From positions 1 to 44,889 of the forward strand of contig CANJNJ010000027.1 of the NCBI GenBank assembly GCA_947474995.1: 44,889 nt of DNA, given 5' to 3'. Of this stretch, positions 34,496 to 42,734 are shown piece after piece. Made by a program: the position numbers and the translations under genes. This stretch comes from Opitutaceae bacterium (GTDB taxonomy: Bacteria > Verrucomicrobiota > Verrucomicrobiia > Opitutales > Opitutaceae). How positions within the stretch are numbered: the stretch's first letter is position 1; every line of letters starts with the position of its first letter. The notes under the pieces are model-generated. The model had not been told where the DNA came from, did no database searches, and saw only the letters and a program-made list of their open reading frames with translations.

Positions 34496-36763
34496 ATGCT
34501 TCCTTACGCCCTCTCAATTTTTTCGGGTGCTTTCCTGCTCTTTCAGGTTCAGCCGCTCATTGGAAAATATATCCTGCCGTGGTTTGGCGGCGGCCCGGGG
34601 GTGTGGACCACGTGCCTGCTGTTTTTCCAAACCCTGCTGCTCGGCGGGTATGCCTACGCGCACTTTACCTCGACCCGGCTCAAGCCGAAGTCACAGGCGA
34701 TTTTGCACTTGGTCCTGCTCGGCCTGTCGCTGGCGATGCTGCCCGTGACGCCTTCCGACAGCTGGAAGCCGCACGTGGTCGGTGATCCCACTTGGGGAAT
34801 CCTGGTCGTGCTCTTCGGCACCATCGGCCTGCCTTATTTTGTACTCTCGTCGACGGGGCCACTCATGCAGCAGTGGTTCAGCCAGACCAACCCCGGGGTT
34901 TCGCCCTACCGCCTGTATGCGTTGTCCAACGTCGGGTCGCTCCTCGCGCTGCTGAGCTATCCGATTTACTTTGAGGTGAATTTCACGCGCCACACCCAAG
35001 GAACCCTGTGGTCGGCGGGCCTCGCCATTTTTGTCGTTTGCTGTGGGTTCTGCGCGTGGCGGCTGATGCGCCAGGCCGGCCCCGTCGCCGCCGCGGCACC
35101 CGCACCGTCCTCGCCGCCGGCGAGCGCCGCGGACGAAGGCGTCGAACGACCGGCTTCCCTGGACAAGCTCCTCTGGGTCGCGTTGCCGGCGATTGCGTCC
35201 ATCCTCCTGCTCGCGACGACGAACAAGCTCTGTCAGGAAGTGGCCGTCATTCCGTTCCTGTGGGTGCTGCCCCTCAGCCTTTATCTCCTCACTTTTATCA
35301 TCTGCTTCGATCATGCCCGGTGGTACAATCGAGGCGTTTTCAGCGCCCTGCTGGTGGTGGGCATCGTGGCGATTTGCCAGTTGTTGCCGGTCGGAAATGA
35401 GGCGCCGATTCGCGCCCAAATCATCTGTTACACGGCCACGTTGTTCGTCGCGTGCATGGTGTGTCACGGGGAGGTTTATCGACTTAAGCCACCGCCCAAA
35501 CAGCTGACGTCCTATTTCCTGTTCATTTCCGCGGGTGGGGCGCTGGGCGGATTCCTCGTCGCCGTGGTGGCCCCAGCCGTCCTGAACGATTATCGCGAAC
35601 TGCAACTGGGCCTTTGGCTGCTGACCTATGCGCTGGGCGTGCTTTGTTTTCGGCATCGCAACCGCACCCTGGCCTTGGGCGCAGCGATCGGTGCACTGGC
35701 CGTCACCCTCACTTACCCGTGGCTGCGCTCCTATTTCGATGACGGCGGCACGTTCTGGGCGGAATGTATCGCCCTCTTTCATAACCAGTGGTTTTATGTC
35801 GCCGGTGGTCTGGCCGCGCTAATGGCATGCCTCATCGACTTTCGCCAGCGGACGCTTCTGGCGGAATGGCGCCCGCGCATGGCGTCGCTGCTGATGGTTA
35901 TCTCGGTCGCGGTCGGCGTGGTTTTCGTCCTGCAGTGGCGTGATCGCGGCACGGTGCAGATCATCAGTTCGTCGCGTAATTTCTACGGGACGCTCAAGGT
36001 CTTTAACTACTACCCGTTCGACGAACAGGACAACTACCACCTGCTGTTGCACGGGGCGACGACGCACGGCCTGCAATTCCAGAATCCCGCTCGGTCCATG
36101 CTTGCCACGTCGTATTACCCCGACACGAGCGGGGTGGGACTCGCCATCAACCATCTGCCCACGGGACCCCGCCGGCTCGGACTGGTGGGCCTGGGCACCG
36201 GCACGCTCGCCGTATACGGACGCGACGGCGACACCCTGCGCATTTACGAAATCAATCAGGCCGTCGAACAACTCGCCCACACGTATTTTTCGCACGTCGA
36301 CAAGTCCGCGGCCAAGGTCGACATCGTCATGGGCGATGCCCGTCTGTCGATGGAACGCGAGCTGGCCGAGCAGCGCTCGCCGCAGTTTGATTTGCTCGCG
36401 CTTGATGCGTTCAGCAGCGACGCGATTCCGGTGCATCTCCTGACCAAGGAAGCCTTCGAAATCTATCTGAAGGAAATCAAGCCGGACGGCGTGATCGCGG
36501 TGCACATTTCCAATCGCTACCTCAACCTGCGCCCGGTGGTGGAAAAGCTGGCGGAGAATTTTGGCATGAGCGTCGTGAGCATTTCCGACGACGACCAGCC
36601 CAATTGGTGGATCTACGCGACGACCTGGATGCTGGTCACGAAGAATAAGGAATTCCTGGCCCAGCCGGCCATCCGCGACGCCGCCGAAAATCCGGAGACG
36701 CGCAAGCGGCCGGCCCCTCTTTGGACCGACGACTTCACGAATCTCTATTCGATTCTGAAATAA
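34496..36763 (+). CDS. Membrane-embedded spermidine-synthase-like protein
   Basis: 755 residues. The N-terminal half has many membrane helices (MLPYALSIFSGAFLLFQVQP, VWTTCLLFFQTLLLGGYAYA, and pairs up to about residue 480). The C-terminal portion is a Rossmann methyltransferase/aminopropyltransferase fold: SAM-like motif LGLVGLGTGTLAVYG at about 560, an acidic strand RIYEINQAV, and ALDAFSSDAIPVHLLTKEAF. The fusion of a transporter-like membrane domain with a SpeE-like domain is known as fused MFS/spermidine synthase, and its substrate is generally unproven. No speD is nearby, so polyamine synthesis is not implied. Confidence 0.9.
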   Translation: MLPYALSIFSGAFLLFQVQPLIGKYILPWFGGGPGVWTTCLLFFQTLLLGGYAYAHFTSTRLKPKSQAILHLVLLGLSLAMLPVTPSDSWKPHVVGDPTWGILVVLFGTIGLPYFVLSSTGPLMQQWFSQTNPGVSPYRLYALSNVGSLLALLSYPIYFEVNFTRHTQGTLWSAGLAIFVVCCGFCAWRLMRQAGPVAAAAPAPSSPPASAADEGVERPASLDKLLWVALPAIASILLLATTNKLCQEVAVIPFLWVLPLSLYLLTFIICFDHARWYNRGVFSALLVVGIVAICQLLPVGNEAPIRAQIICYTATLFVACMVCHGEVYRLKPPPKQLTSYFLFISAGGALGGFLVAVVAPAVLNDYRELQLGLWLLTYALGVLCFRHRNRTLALGAAIGALAVTLTYPWLRSYFDDGGTFWAECIALFHNQWFYVAGGLAALMACLIDFRQRTLLAEWRPRMASLLMVISVAVGVVFVLQWRDRGTVQIISSSRNFYGTLKVFNYYPFDEQDNYHLLLHGATTHGLQFQNPARSMLATSYYPDTSGVGLAINHLPTGPRRLGLVGLGTGTLAVYGRDGDTLRIYEINQAVEQLAHTYFSHVDKSAAKVDIVMGDARLSMERELAEQRSPQFDLLALDAFSSDAIPVHLLTKEAFEIYLKEIKPDGVIAVHISNRYLNLRPVVEKLAENFGMSVVSISDDDQPNWWIYATTWMLVTKNKEFLAQPAIRDAAENPETRKRPAPLWTDDFTNLYSILK

Positions 36764-36915
36764 CGGCGCGCTCCGGTTGCGTCGGCTCCCGGTCGGTCGC
36801 TTTGACCAGGTGCCTTTCGCTAGGACGAGCTTGCAACATCGTGCTTCCGACCTAGCTTGGCCGGGTTCAGGTATTGTCTGCCTGACTATCGACCAACCGC
36901 GTATCCCTGATCACC

Positions 36916-37272
36916 ATGAAATTCATCACTACCCTGTTCGCTACCGTTTTGTTTGCCGGTTTGACCGCCATTGCCGCCGAGAAAAGTGCGCCCGCGGCTC
37001 CGGCCAAGGAGGCGGCCAAGCCGGAGTCCTTTTCGGGCTGGGCGCAATGTGCGAAGTGCGCGTTGGGGCTCACGCCTTCCTGCCAAAACGCCCTCGTGGT
37101 GACGAAGGACGGCAAGGAAGAAACCTTTTTCCTGACCCAGAACGACGTGAGCCAGGATTTTCACAGCAATGTGTGCAGCGGTCAGGTTGAAGTCACCGTC
37201 ACCGGCGTGGCCAAGGGCCCCGTGGGCGAGCGCGAAATCCTCGCCTCGAAGATCGAAGCGAAAAAGAAGTAG
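36916..37272 (+). CDS. Small exported cysteine-containing protein (DUF6370-like)
   Basis: 118 residues with a signal peptide (MKFITTLFATVLFAGLTAIA). The mature part carries WAQCAKCALGLTPSCQNAL and HSNVCSG, four cysteines in a CxxC...C...C pattern reminiscent of DUF6370 proteins, followed by a beta-rich end (EVTVTGVAKGPVGEREILAS). The cysteines could bind metal or form disulfides, and the role is unknown. Its TAG overlaps the GTG start of the DUF1684 gene by one base, so the two are translationally coupled. Confidence 0.75.
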   Translation: MKFITTLFATVLFAGLTAIAAEKSAPAAPAKEAAKPESFSGWAQCAKCALGLTPSCQNALVVTKDGKEETFFLTQNDVSQDFHSNVCSGQVEVTVTGVAKGPVGEREILASKIEAKKK

Positions 37273-38171
37273 TGAAGGGCTCGTTCGCGCCGGGACTTTT
37301 ATTGGCGATAGTTTTGGCTTTGGCCGCAACAGGCCGAGGCGCTGGTGAGCTGTATCAAGACGAGGTGTTGCGCGCCCGGGCCGACCGCCTCGCGCAACTG
37401 ACGAAGCCTGACAATTGGCTGACGCTGGTCGGCCTGCACTACCTTAAGGTCGGCGAAAATACGGTCGGCGCCGACCGGAACAATGATGTCGTTCTGGCGG
37501 GCGGTCCAGCCCGCCTCGGGATGGTCAGCGTGGCGGCCAATGGTCGCCTCAATCTTACGATCGCGCCGGAGGCGGACGCGCAGATCGATGGTAAGCCGCT
37601 TCGCTCGGCCGAATTGCGGCCGGAGGAAATGGGCAAACCCACCCTGGTCACGTTTGGCACGATGAGTTTTTACGCCCTCGAGCGTGGGGGGAAGAAGGCG
37701 CTGCGCGTGAAGGACAGCGCGGCGAAAACCCGGACCCATTTTCTCGGTCTCGATTATTTCCCGATTGATCCGTCGTGGCGCGTCGAGGCGCAGTGGGTGC
37801 CCTTTGAGAAGTCCCGTCAAATTCCGATCACGAACATGCTCGGCCAGGCGACCCGCGCGCTGGCGCCGGGTAAGGCCGTGTTTCAGCGAGAGGGTAAGAC
37901 CATCGAACTCCTCGTCATCGACGAGGGGCCGAATGAGCCGCTGTTCATCGTCATTTCCGACGCCACCAGCGGCCACGAGACCTACGCGGCCGCCCGCTTC
38001 ATCTACACGGCCAGGCCCAAAGGGGATAAAATCATCCTCGACTTCAATCTGGCCGAAAATCCGCCGTGCGCGTTCACCACGTTTTCGACGTGCCCGCTGC
38101 CGCCGGCGCCAAACCGGCTGCCCTTTGCGGTCAACGCCGGCGAAAAGAAATATCGCGGCGGGCACGAGTAG
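37272..38171 (+). CDS. Exported DUF1684 protein
   Basis: 299 residues from GTG 37272, which shares one base with the preceding stop. A signal peptide (LLLAIVLALAATGRGAG) precedes DUF1684 hallmarks: NWLTLVGLHYLKVGENTVGA near the N-terminus, YFPIDPSWRVEAQWVP mid-way, and LDFNLAENPPCAFTTFSTCP followed by LPPAPNRLPFAVNAGEKKY at the end. The family is widespread and its activity uncertain. The terminal conserved Asn, Cys and Glu suggest a binding or catalytic site. It probably shares the transcript of the cysteine protein. Confidence 0.9.
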   Translation: MKGSFAPGLLLAIVLALAATGRGAGELYQDEVLRARADRLAQLTKPDNWLTLVGLHYLKVGENTVGADRNNDVVLAGGPARLGMVSVAANGRLNLTIAPEADAQIDGKPLRSAELRPEEMGKPTLVTFGTMSFYALERGGKKALRVKDSAAKTRTHFLGLDYFPIDPSWRVEAQWVPFEKSRQIPITNMLGQATRALAPGKAVFQREGKTIELLVIDEGPNEPLFIVISDATSGHETYAAARFIYTARPKGDKIILDFNLAENPPCAFTTFSTCPLPPAPNRLPFAVNAGEKKYRGGHE

Positions 38172-38181
38172 CGGGTCCACG

Positions 38182-38201
38182 CCGAGCCTTCGGCGGCTCG
38201 G
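38182..38201. terminator. Hairpin between convergent genes
   Basis: Stem ccgagcc (38182-38188), 6-nt loop, stem ggctcgg (38195-38201), 10 bp after the DUF1684 stop. There is no T-run, so it is at best a weak or bidirectional terminator. Confidence 0.35.
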
Positions 38202-38351
38202 GGAGGCGGGCATGAACTTTGGCGAGCGGCCGACTTGGCGCCGCACTCGGGGGTGCGCTCCGAAGAAACCGCGATGAGCTTGGACTCGCCGTGAAGAGCG
38301 GCGCTTGGTCCCCGCCGCCCAAGGCGGCAACTCCCCTTTGCCTGCGAGCGG

Positions 38352-39374
38352 CTAGCGCGGCGGGTCGTCCGTCGCGCCGTTGGCCTTGAGGATCTCGGCG
38401 ATTGTGACCGGGACTCCGCCCCGCCGTTTACTTTCGTGAGCCGCTTCCATGAAGGCGTAAATCTCGACGGTTTCGGCCGAAGAGACCGGCGCGATTCCCG
38501 TGCGGAAGAAGCCGAGGACCTCTCTGAGCATCGCCGCATAGGCGCCGTCGAGTTTTGCATCAACCACTCCCTTGGTGCCAAACGCGACGATGCCGTACTC
38601 GGCCTTGACGCCGCGCATGCCCCGCATGCTGCCGATCCGCCCGTCGGTCCACACCCCGGTTACGAGATCGGTGTCGGCGGTGGAGGTTCGGGTCACGCGC
38701 TCACAGCCGCGCCCCATGGCTGTGAACAGGGACTCCGCGGCATGGATGCCGTACCAAAATAAATCCGGGTGATGGGGTTCGAACGCGGCCGGTCCGTAGG
38801 CCAGCGCGCCGACCAACCCGCCGACTTCCGGTGTCGTGACGGTCTTCATGCCGGCCGAGAACCGGAGGGAGGAGGACGTGAACACCGGCACGCCCGCCTG
38901 TTTCGCGAGCCGGAAAATTTCGATGACATCGCGGAGCGAGGCGGCGAAGGGTTTGTCGATAAACAGCGGCTTGTGGAAGGGCAGCGCCCGCTTCACCTGG
39001 TCCAGATGGAGGCGACCATCATTACTCTCGATCATCAGCGCGTCGACCTGGCGGGCGAGCTCCTCGATCGAGTCGTAGAGTTTAACCCCATATTTTTCCA
39101 TGACCTCCTTGGTGAACCCGTCGACTCGCGAGGCGCTCGCCTCGATGTCCGGACTGCCGCCTTTGAAGGCGCCGACGACGCGGGCGCCTTGAAGGTGATT
39201 TTTGTCGGCGGGATTATTCAGCACGCTGCTGAACTGCACGACATGGGAGGTGTCGAGGCCCACGAGGCCAATCCGGAGCTCGGCGGTTTGCGCGCTGAGG
39301 AGGCTGACCCCAAGGGGAGCCAGGATCACCGCGACGATCGAAAAAACGCGAAGAAGGCGGTGAGACGTTTTCAT
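38352..39374 (-). CDS. Exported Gfo/Idh/MocA-family oxidoreductase
   Basis: 340 residues from ATG 39372-39374. The frame is open to 39572 but a signal peptide (RLLRVFSIVAVILAPLGVSLLSAQ) starts here. A Rossmann domain follows with a GLVGLDTSH dinucleotide loop, then SNDGRLHLDQVKRALPFHKP and LFIDKPFAAS containing the family's EKP-like DKP motif with the lysine retained. A C-terminal alpha/beta domain has HHPDLFWYGIHAAESLF, where H in GIHAAE matches the catalytic histidine region. The family uses tightly or loosely bound NAD(P) on sugars, and export implies cofactor pre-binding or import of a folded protein. It is convergent with DUF1684 and upstream of sugar-type genes. Confidence 0.85.
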   Translation of the reverse strand: MKTSHRLLRVFSIVAVILAPLGVSLLSAQTAELRIGLVGLDTSHVVQFSSVLNNPADKNHLQGARVVGAFKGGSPDIEASASRVDGFTKEVMEKYGVKLYDSIEELARQVDALMIESNDGRLHLDQVKRALPFHKPLFIDKPFAASLRDVIEIFRLAKQAGVPVFTSSSLRFSAGMKTVTTPEVGGLVGALAYGPAAFEPHHPDLFWYGIHAAESLFTAMGRGCERVTRTSTADTDLVTGVWTDGRIGSMRGMRGVKAEYGIVAFGTKGVVDAKLDGAYAAMLREVLGFFRTGIAPVSSAETVEIYAFMEAAHESKRRGGVPVTIAEILKANGATDDPPR

Positions 39375-39652
39375 AAATCTTTGGGATGGGAGCCTAACTC
39401 TCCGCGTGACCAAGCCGCGGTCGGTTACTCTTCGCTCCGCGGCTGATGACGTTTCGGAATACGTCATGCCAAAACCCACCGAAGGCGTACCGGGTGGGCC
39501 GTGCACTCCGTACGCGGCCGCCGAACGAGAGATCGAGCCCAACGCTGACGGCGCGCAGAGCGCACGGTGCACCTTTCGGCGCCTTCGTGACCTGTCTCAG
39601 AATGACAAGGGGGGCTTTTGGCCACGCATTCAGAGGATTTTAGACAAGACGC
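39375..39652. other. Intergenic region resembling a dispersed intergenic repeat
   Basis: The stretch from about 39446 to 39610 has the style of dispersed intergenic repeats (gtttcggaatacgtcatgcc, then gtgacctgtctcagaatgac). No second copy is in the window and no gene is seen. Confidence 0.3.
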
Positions 39653-41359
39653 TCAAAGCCCGAAGACGATCAGGCTGTTGCCAATTGGGACGGCGATTTG
39701 CTGTTTGCCGTCGACCAGGTAGCTGACCGCTCCGCCGTAGACGTTGCCGCCACCGGCGAAACTCCACAGCAACTTGCCGTCGTTGGCATCGAGGGCGAAG
39801 AACTGCCCTTGCGCGGTGCCGCTGAAGACCAACCCCGTTTCGGTCGAAAGCACGGGCGCATGGGCGTAGGACTGCTGCCTGAACTCCCAGCGCGTCTTGC
39901 CCGTGGTGGCTTCGATTGCCTTGAGGGAGCCGTAGGGCTCCGCGCCCATCTCGTTGCGGCCGCCGCCGTTTTCGAAGTGTCCACCGACCGTGTAGGGGGT
40001 CTTAATCTTATAATAATACTGCCCATAGTCCTGCTGGGTCTGCACGTAAAAGAGCCGGGTCAGCGGATTGTAGGAGGGGTTGGGCCAGTTGGCGGCGCCA
40101 CCCAGACCGGGGAAGACGAGAACACCTTCGGCCGTGGGTTCCTTGCCCGGCAGCAGGATCGGGCGGCCGTGGTCATCGAGCCCCTTGGCCCAAGTCTGTT
40201 TGGCGAACGCCTCGCCGGCGACGAACTGGCCCGTCACCCGGTCGATCACGTAGAAGAACGCGTTGCGGTTGGCCTGGGCGAGGAGCTTCCGCGGCTTGCC
40301 GTCGATGACGCCATCGAACAGGACGGGAACCTGGCTCGAATCCCAATCGTGCAAGTCGTGCGGCGTGTACTGGAACGCCCATTTCAGCTTCCCGGAGTCG
40401 GCGTCGACGGCCACGACGGAATTCGCCCATTGATTGTCGCCGGGTCGATCGTCGCCGTTATAGTCCGGGCCGGCGTTGCCGGTGCCGAAATAAACCAGGT
40501 TGAGTTCCGGGTCGTACGTTCCGCCGCCCCACACCGAGCCCCCGCCTGTTTTCCAGCTATCGCCGGGTCCCCAGGTTTCGTTCCCCGGCTCGCCCTTGCC
40601 CGGAATCGTATAAAACCGCCAGGCTTGCTTGCCGGTCTTCGCATCGAAGGCCTCAAAGAATCCGCGAATTCCGAATTCGGCGCCAGCGAGACCGACGATG
40701 ATTTTGTCTTTCACCGCCAGCGGAGCGCCGGTCATCGAATAACCGAGGTGGTAGTCGATGACCACCGAGTCCCAACGCTCCTTGCCGGTGCTCGCATCGA
40801 GGCAAACGAGGTGGGCGTCAAAGGTGCCCAGATAAAGCGAATCGCCCAGGATCGCGAGGCCGCGGTTCGGCGTGCCGCAGCAGATGGGCACATCGGTGGG
40901 GAACGGACGACGGTAATTCCACAGCGGCCGGCCCGTGCGGACGTCGAGCGCCGTGACGATATTCGGCCGCTCGCTGATATACATGACCCCGTCGACGACC
41001 AATGGCGTGACTTCCCATTTCGTCGTATCGGGCTGCTGGTAAATCCACACCGGTTTGAGTTTGGCGACGTTGGCCGGAGTAATCTGGGTCAGCGTCGAAT
41101 AGCGATGGCCGGCATAGTCGCCGCCTGTGGTCAGCCAGCTGCCGGGTTCGTTGTTCGCGTGCAGGATGCGCTCAAACGGCACCTTCGGTTGGGCCGCGCC
41201 GGCGGGCGCCTGCGCCCGGGCCAGACCGGACGAGGCCAGGAGCAAAAGGCCAAGGCCGGCCAGCGAACGGGTCGCGGAACGAACTCTGGCGGTTTTTGAA
41301 CCGGCCAACAGCTGGCGTGGCTGGGCCGCGGATGTTACAGGAGAGGGGATGATTTTCAT
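39653..41359 (-). CDS. PQQ-dependent dehydrogenase (quinoprotein alcohol dehydrogenase type)
   Basis: 568 residues from ATG 41357-41359. A GTG at 41374 would add five. A long signal region (KTARVRSATRSLAGLGLLLLASSGLARA) directs export. Eight-bladed propeller motifs recur (VTALDVRTGRPLWNYRR, LVCLDASTGKERWDS, FFEAFDAKTGKQAWRF, VVAVDADSGKLKWAF). PQQ-site features: a vicinal Cys pair C160-C161 in PICCGTPNRG, metal-ligand glutamate E228 in GAEFGIRGF, asparagine N295 in YFGTGN and catalytic Asp about D340 in HDWDSSQ. The residue two after that Asp is Ser, as in calcium-type enzymes, not the extra Asp of lanthanide types. It has no cytochrome domain, so electrons go to a separate acceptor. Likely substrates are alcohols or sugars. 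Confidence 0.93.
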   Translation of the reverse strand: MKIIPSPVTSAAQPRQLLAGSKTARVRSATRSLAGLGLLLLASSGLARAQAPAGAAQPKVPFERILHANNEPGSWLTTGGDYAGHRYSTLTQITPANVAKLKPVWIYQQPDTTKWEVTPLVVDGVMYISERPNIVTALDVRTGRPLWNYRRPFPTDVPICCGTPNRGLAILGDSLYLGTFDAHLVCLDASTGKERWDSVVIDYHLGYSMTGAPLAVKDKIIVGLAGAEFGIRGFFEAFDAKTGKQAWRFYTIPGKGEPGNETWGPGDSWKTGGGSVWGGGTYDPELNLVYFGTGNAGPDYNGDDRPGDNQWANSVVAVDADSGKLKWAFQYTPHDLHDWDSSQVPVLFDGVIDGKPRKLLAQANRNAFFYVIDRVTGQFVAGEAFAKQTWAKGLDDHGRPILLPGKEPTAEGVLVFPGLGGAANWPNPSYNPLTRLFYVQTQQDYGQYYYKIKTPYTVGGHFENGGGRNEMGAEPYGSLKAIEATTGKTRWEFRQQSYAHAPVLSTETGLVFSGTAQGQFFALDANDGKLLWSFAGGGNVYGGAVSYLVDGKQQIAVPIGNSLIVFGL

Positions 41360-41563
41360 TTTAATATCGGGCACTGAGCAAGGTAAGCGGGATGGGGCGG
41401 TTCCAGGCCGCGGTTCCGATCACTCCGACGCAGCCACGCGCTGCGTTGACGGAACCAGCATAGGAAATTTCGCCGACCGACCGGGAAGACATGGGGTGGG
41501 GCTGCCCGTCTTTCCGACGGGGCGGAAGAGGGGAAGCCCAAGATAATTCCTCTGCGGTCGTGC

Positions 41564-41581
41564 CGGAGTCTAGCTTTTTCC
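41564..41581 (-). promoter_or_regulatory. Second copy of the 18-bp motif, upstream of the PQQ dehydrogenase
   Basis: The plus strand reads cggagtctagctttttcc, identical to 21926-21943. It lies about 205 bp upstream of ATG 41359 and 23 bp past the stop of the ThuA gene. Both sites precede minus-strand genes for PQQ-type propellers. Possible promoter core or regulator site. Confidence 0.4.
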
Positions 41582-41604
41582 GTGAACGCCGTGTGGCGCC
41601 GGGG

Positions 41605-42516
41605 TTATTTCTTCGGCGCGGCGTTTGCCGGTGGCTTGGGGTCGAGATTCACTGTCAGATCGCTTGCACTCACGGTCGATGTCACGCCGTTCGCCGGCAC
41701 TTCCATCCCGGCCAGCCAGAGGGTGGCGTTCAGCACAAGGCGGCGGAAATTATCGTCACCCCAGTTCTTGTGATTGTGCGCCCCCGTGAACCCGAATCCG
41801 CGTCCGCCGTCGGCGCGATCGAACGCCCACGCCAGCGTCTGCGGCGCACCGCTGGCCACGACCGCCCGGGCGGTCGCGTTGCCCTCGTGCGGGCCATCTT
41901 TGCGGGCCATGGTGTCGGACGTTGGCACCGCAGTGAGCAGGGGTGTCACCCCTTTCATGCCTTCGACAAATCGCAGATTGAAATACCACTCGTCACGAAT
42001 CGTGAACGGCTTCACGCCGCGGGTCACCGGATGGCTGGGCAGCGACTTGATCGCCGCATCCCAGTGCGGATTGACCGAGCGATGGGTTTCAAAATAGCCG
42101 CCGATCCACCGGAGAAATTCCGGCCGGCCTTTGACGGTGGCGGGCTCGACTGCGTAATGCACCAGGCCCAGCCCGGTATTTTTTCCGAGCAAAGCGCCCA
42201 GCTCGGCGAGATGGGCGAGGGCCGGGTGCTTCGCCTCGGTTTCGCCGTCGGAATAGATGATGATCGCGTCGAGGCCTTCGAGCGCGGCGGGGTTGGCCGG
42301 CCAGCCGTTCAGGGCCACGGTGGTTTTCAGGCCCGGGACGCCCGCGAGACATTTTTGCAAGAGTTGGACGCCGGCATTAAACTCGTGATCGCCGGGGCCG
42401 TGGCTCGGCGGTCCGGCCAGCAGCAGAACTTTCTTGTCGGCGGCGGCGGCGGTGCCGATCGCCAGGCAGAATGCGGCAAAGAGTCGAAGAGTCGCGAAAC
42501 GGGATTTGGACGTCAT
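41605..42516 (-). CDS. Exported ThuA-domain (trehalose-utilisation-type) protein
   Basis: 303 residues from ATG 42514-42516. The frame is open to 42618, but the signal peptide (FATLRLFAAFCLAIGTAAAA) begins here. A ThuA glutamine-amidotransferase-like fold follows: KVLLLAGPPSHGPGDHEF, GLDAIIIYSDGE, NTGLGLVHYAVEP, FIGG-like RWIGGYFETHRS, VTRGVKPFTIRDEWYFNLRF, and GRGFGFTGAHNHKNWGDDNF near the end. ThuA-like proteins accompany sugar catabolism, but their chemistry is not firmly known. It is divergent from the UxuA-like gene and upstream of the PQQ dehydrogenase on the same strand. Confidence 0.9.
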   Translation of the reverse strand: MTSKSRFATLRLFAAFCLAIGTAAAADKKVLLLAGPPSHGPGDHEFNAGVQLLQKCLAGVPGLKTTVALNGWPANPAALEGLDAIIIYSDGETEAKHPALAHLAELGALLGKNTGLGLVHYAVEPATVKGRPEFLRWIGGYFETHRSVNPHWDAAIKSLPSHPVTRGVKPFTIRDEWYFNLRFVEGMKGVTPLLTAVPTSDTMARKDGPHEGNATARAVVASGAPQTLAWAFDRADGGRGFGFTGAHNHKNWGDDNFRRLVLNATLWLAGMEVPANGVTSTVSASDLTVNLDPKPPANAAPKK

Positions 42517-42734
42517 GGGGAGAAGTGGGAGGAACGCTTCGACTTTGGGCTTGCGGGTCCACCACGCAACTCTGGAGGACCGGGGCTGGTCGGGGAGGAA
42601 TCCTGATGTCCGCAGCACTGCTCGCGGCCAAACGGGAATTCTCCTCGCAACGCGAATTCCGTCGCGCCACCTTTGCTCATCCCGGTCATCTCCACCCCGA
42701 CCGGGGTCCCCTGATCGTCAATCCGCTTCCTCCC

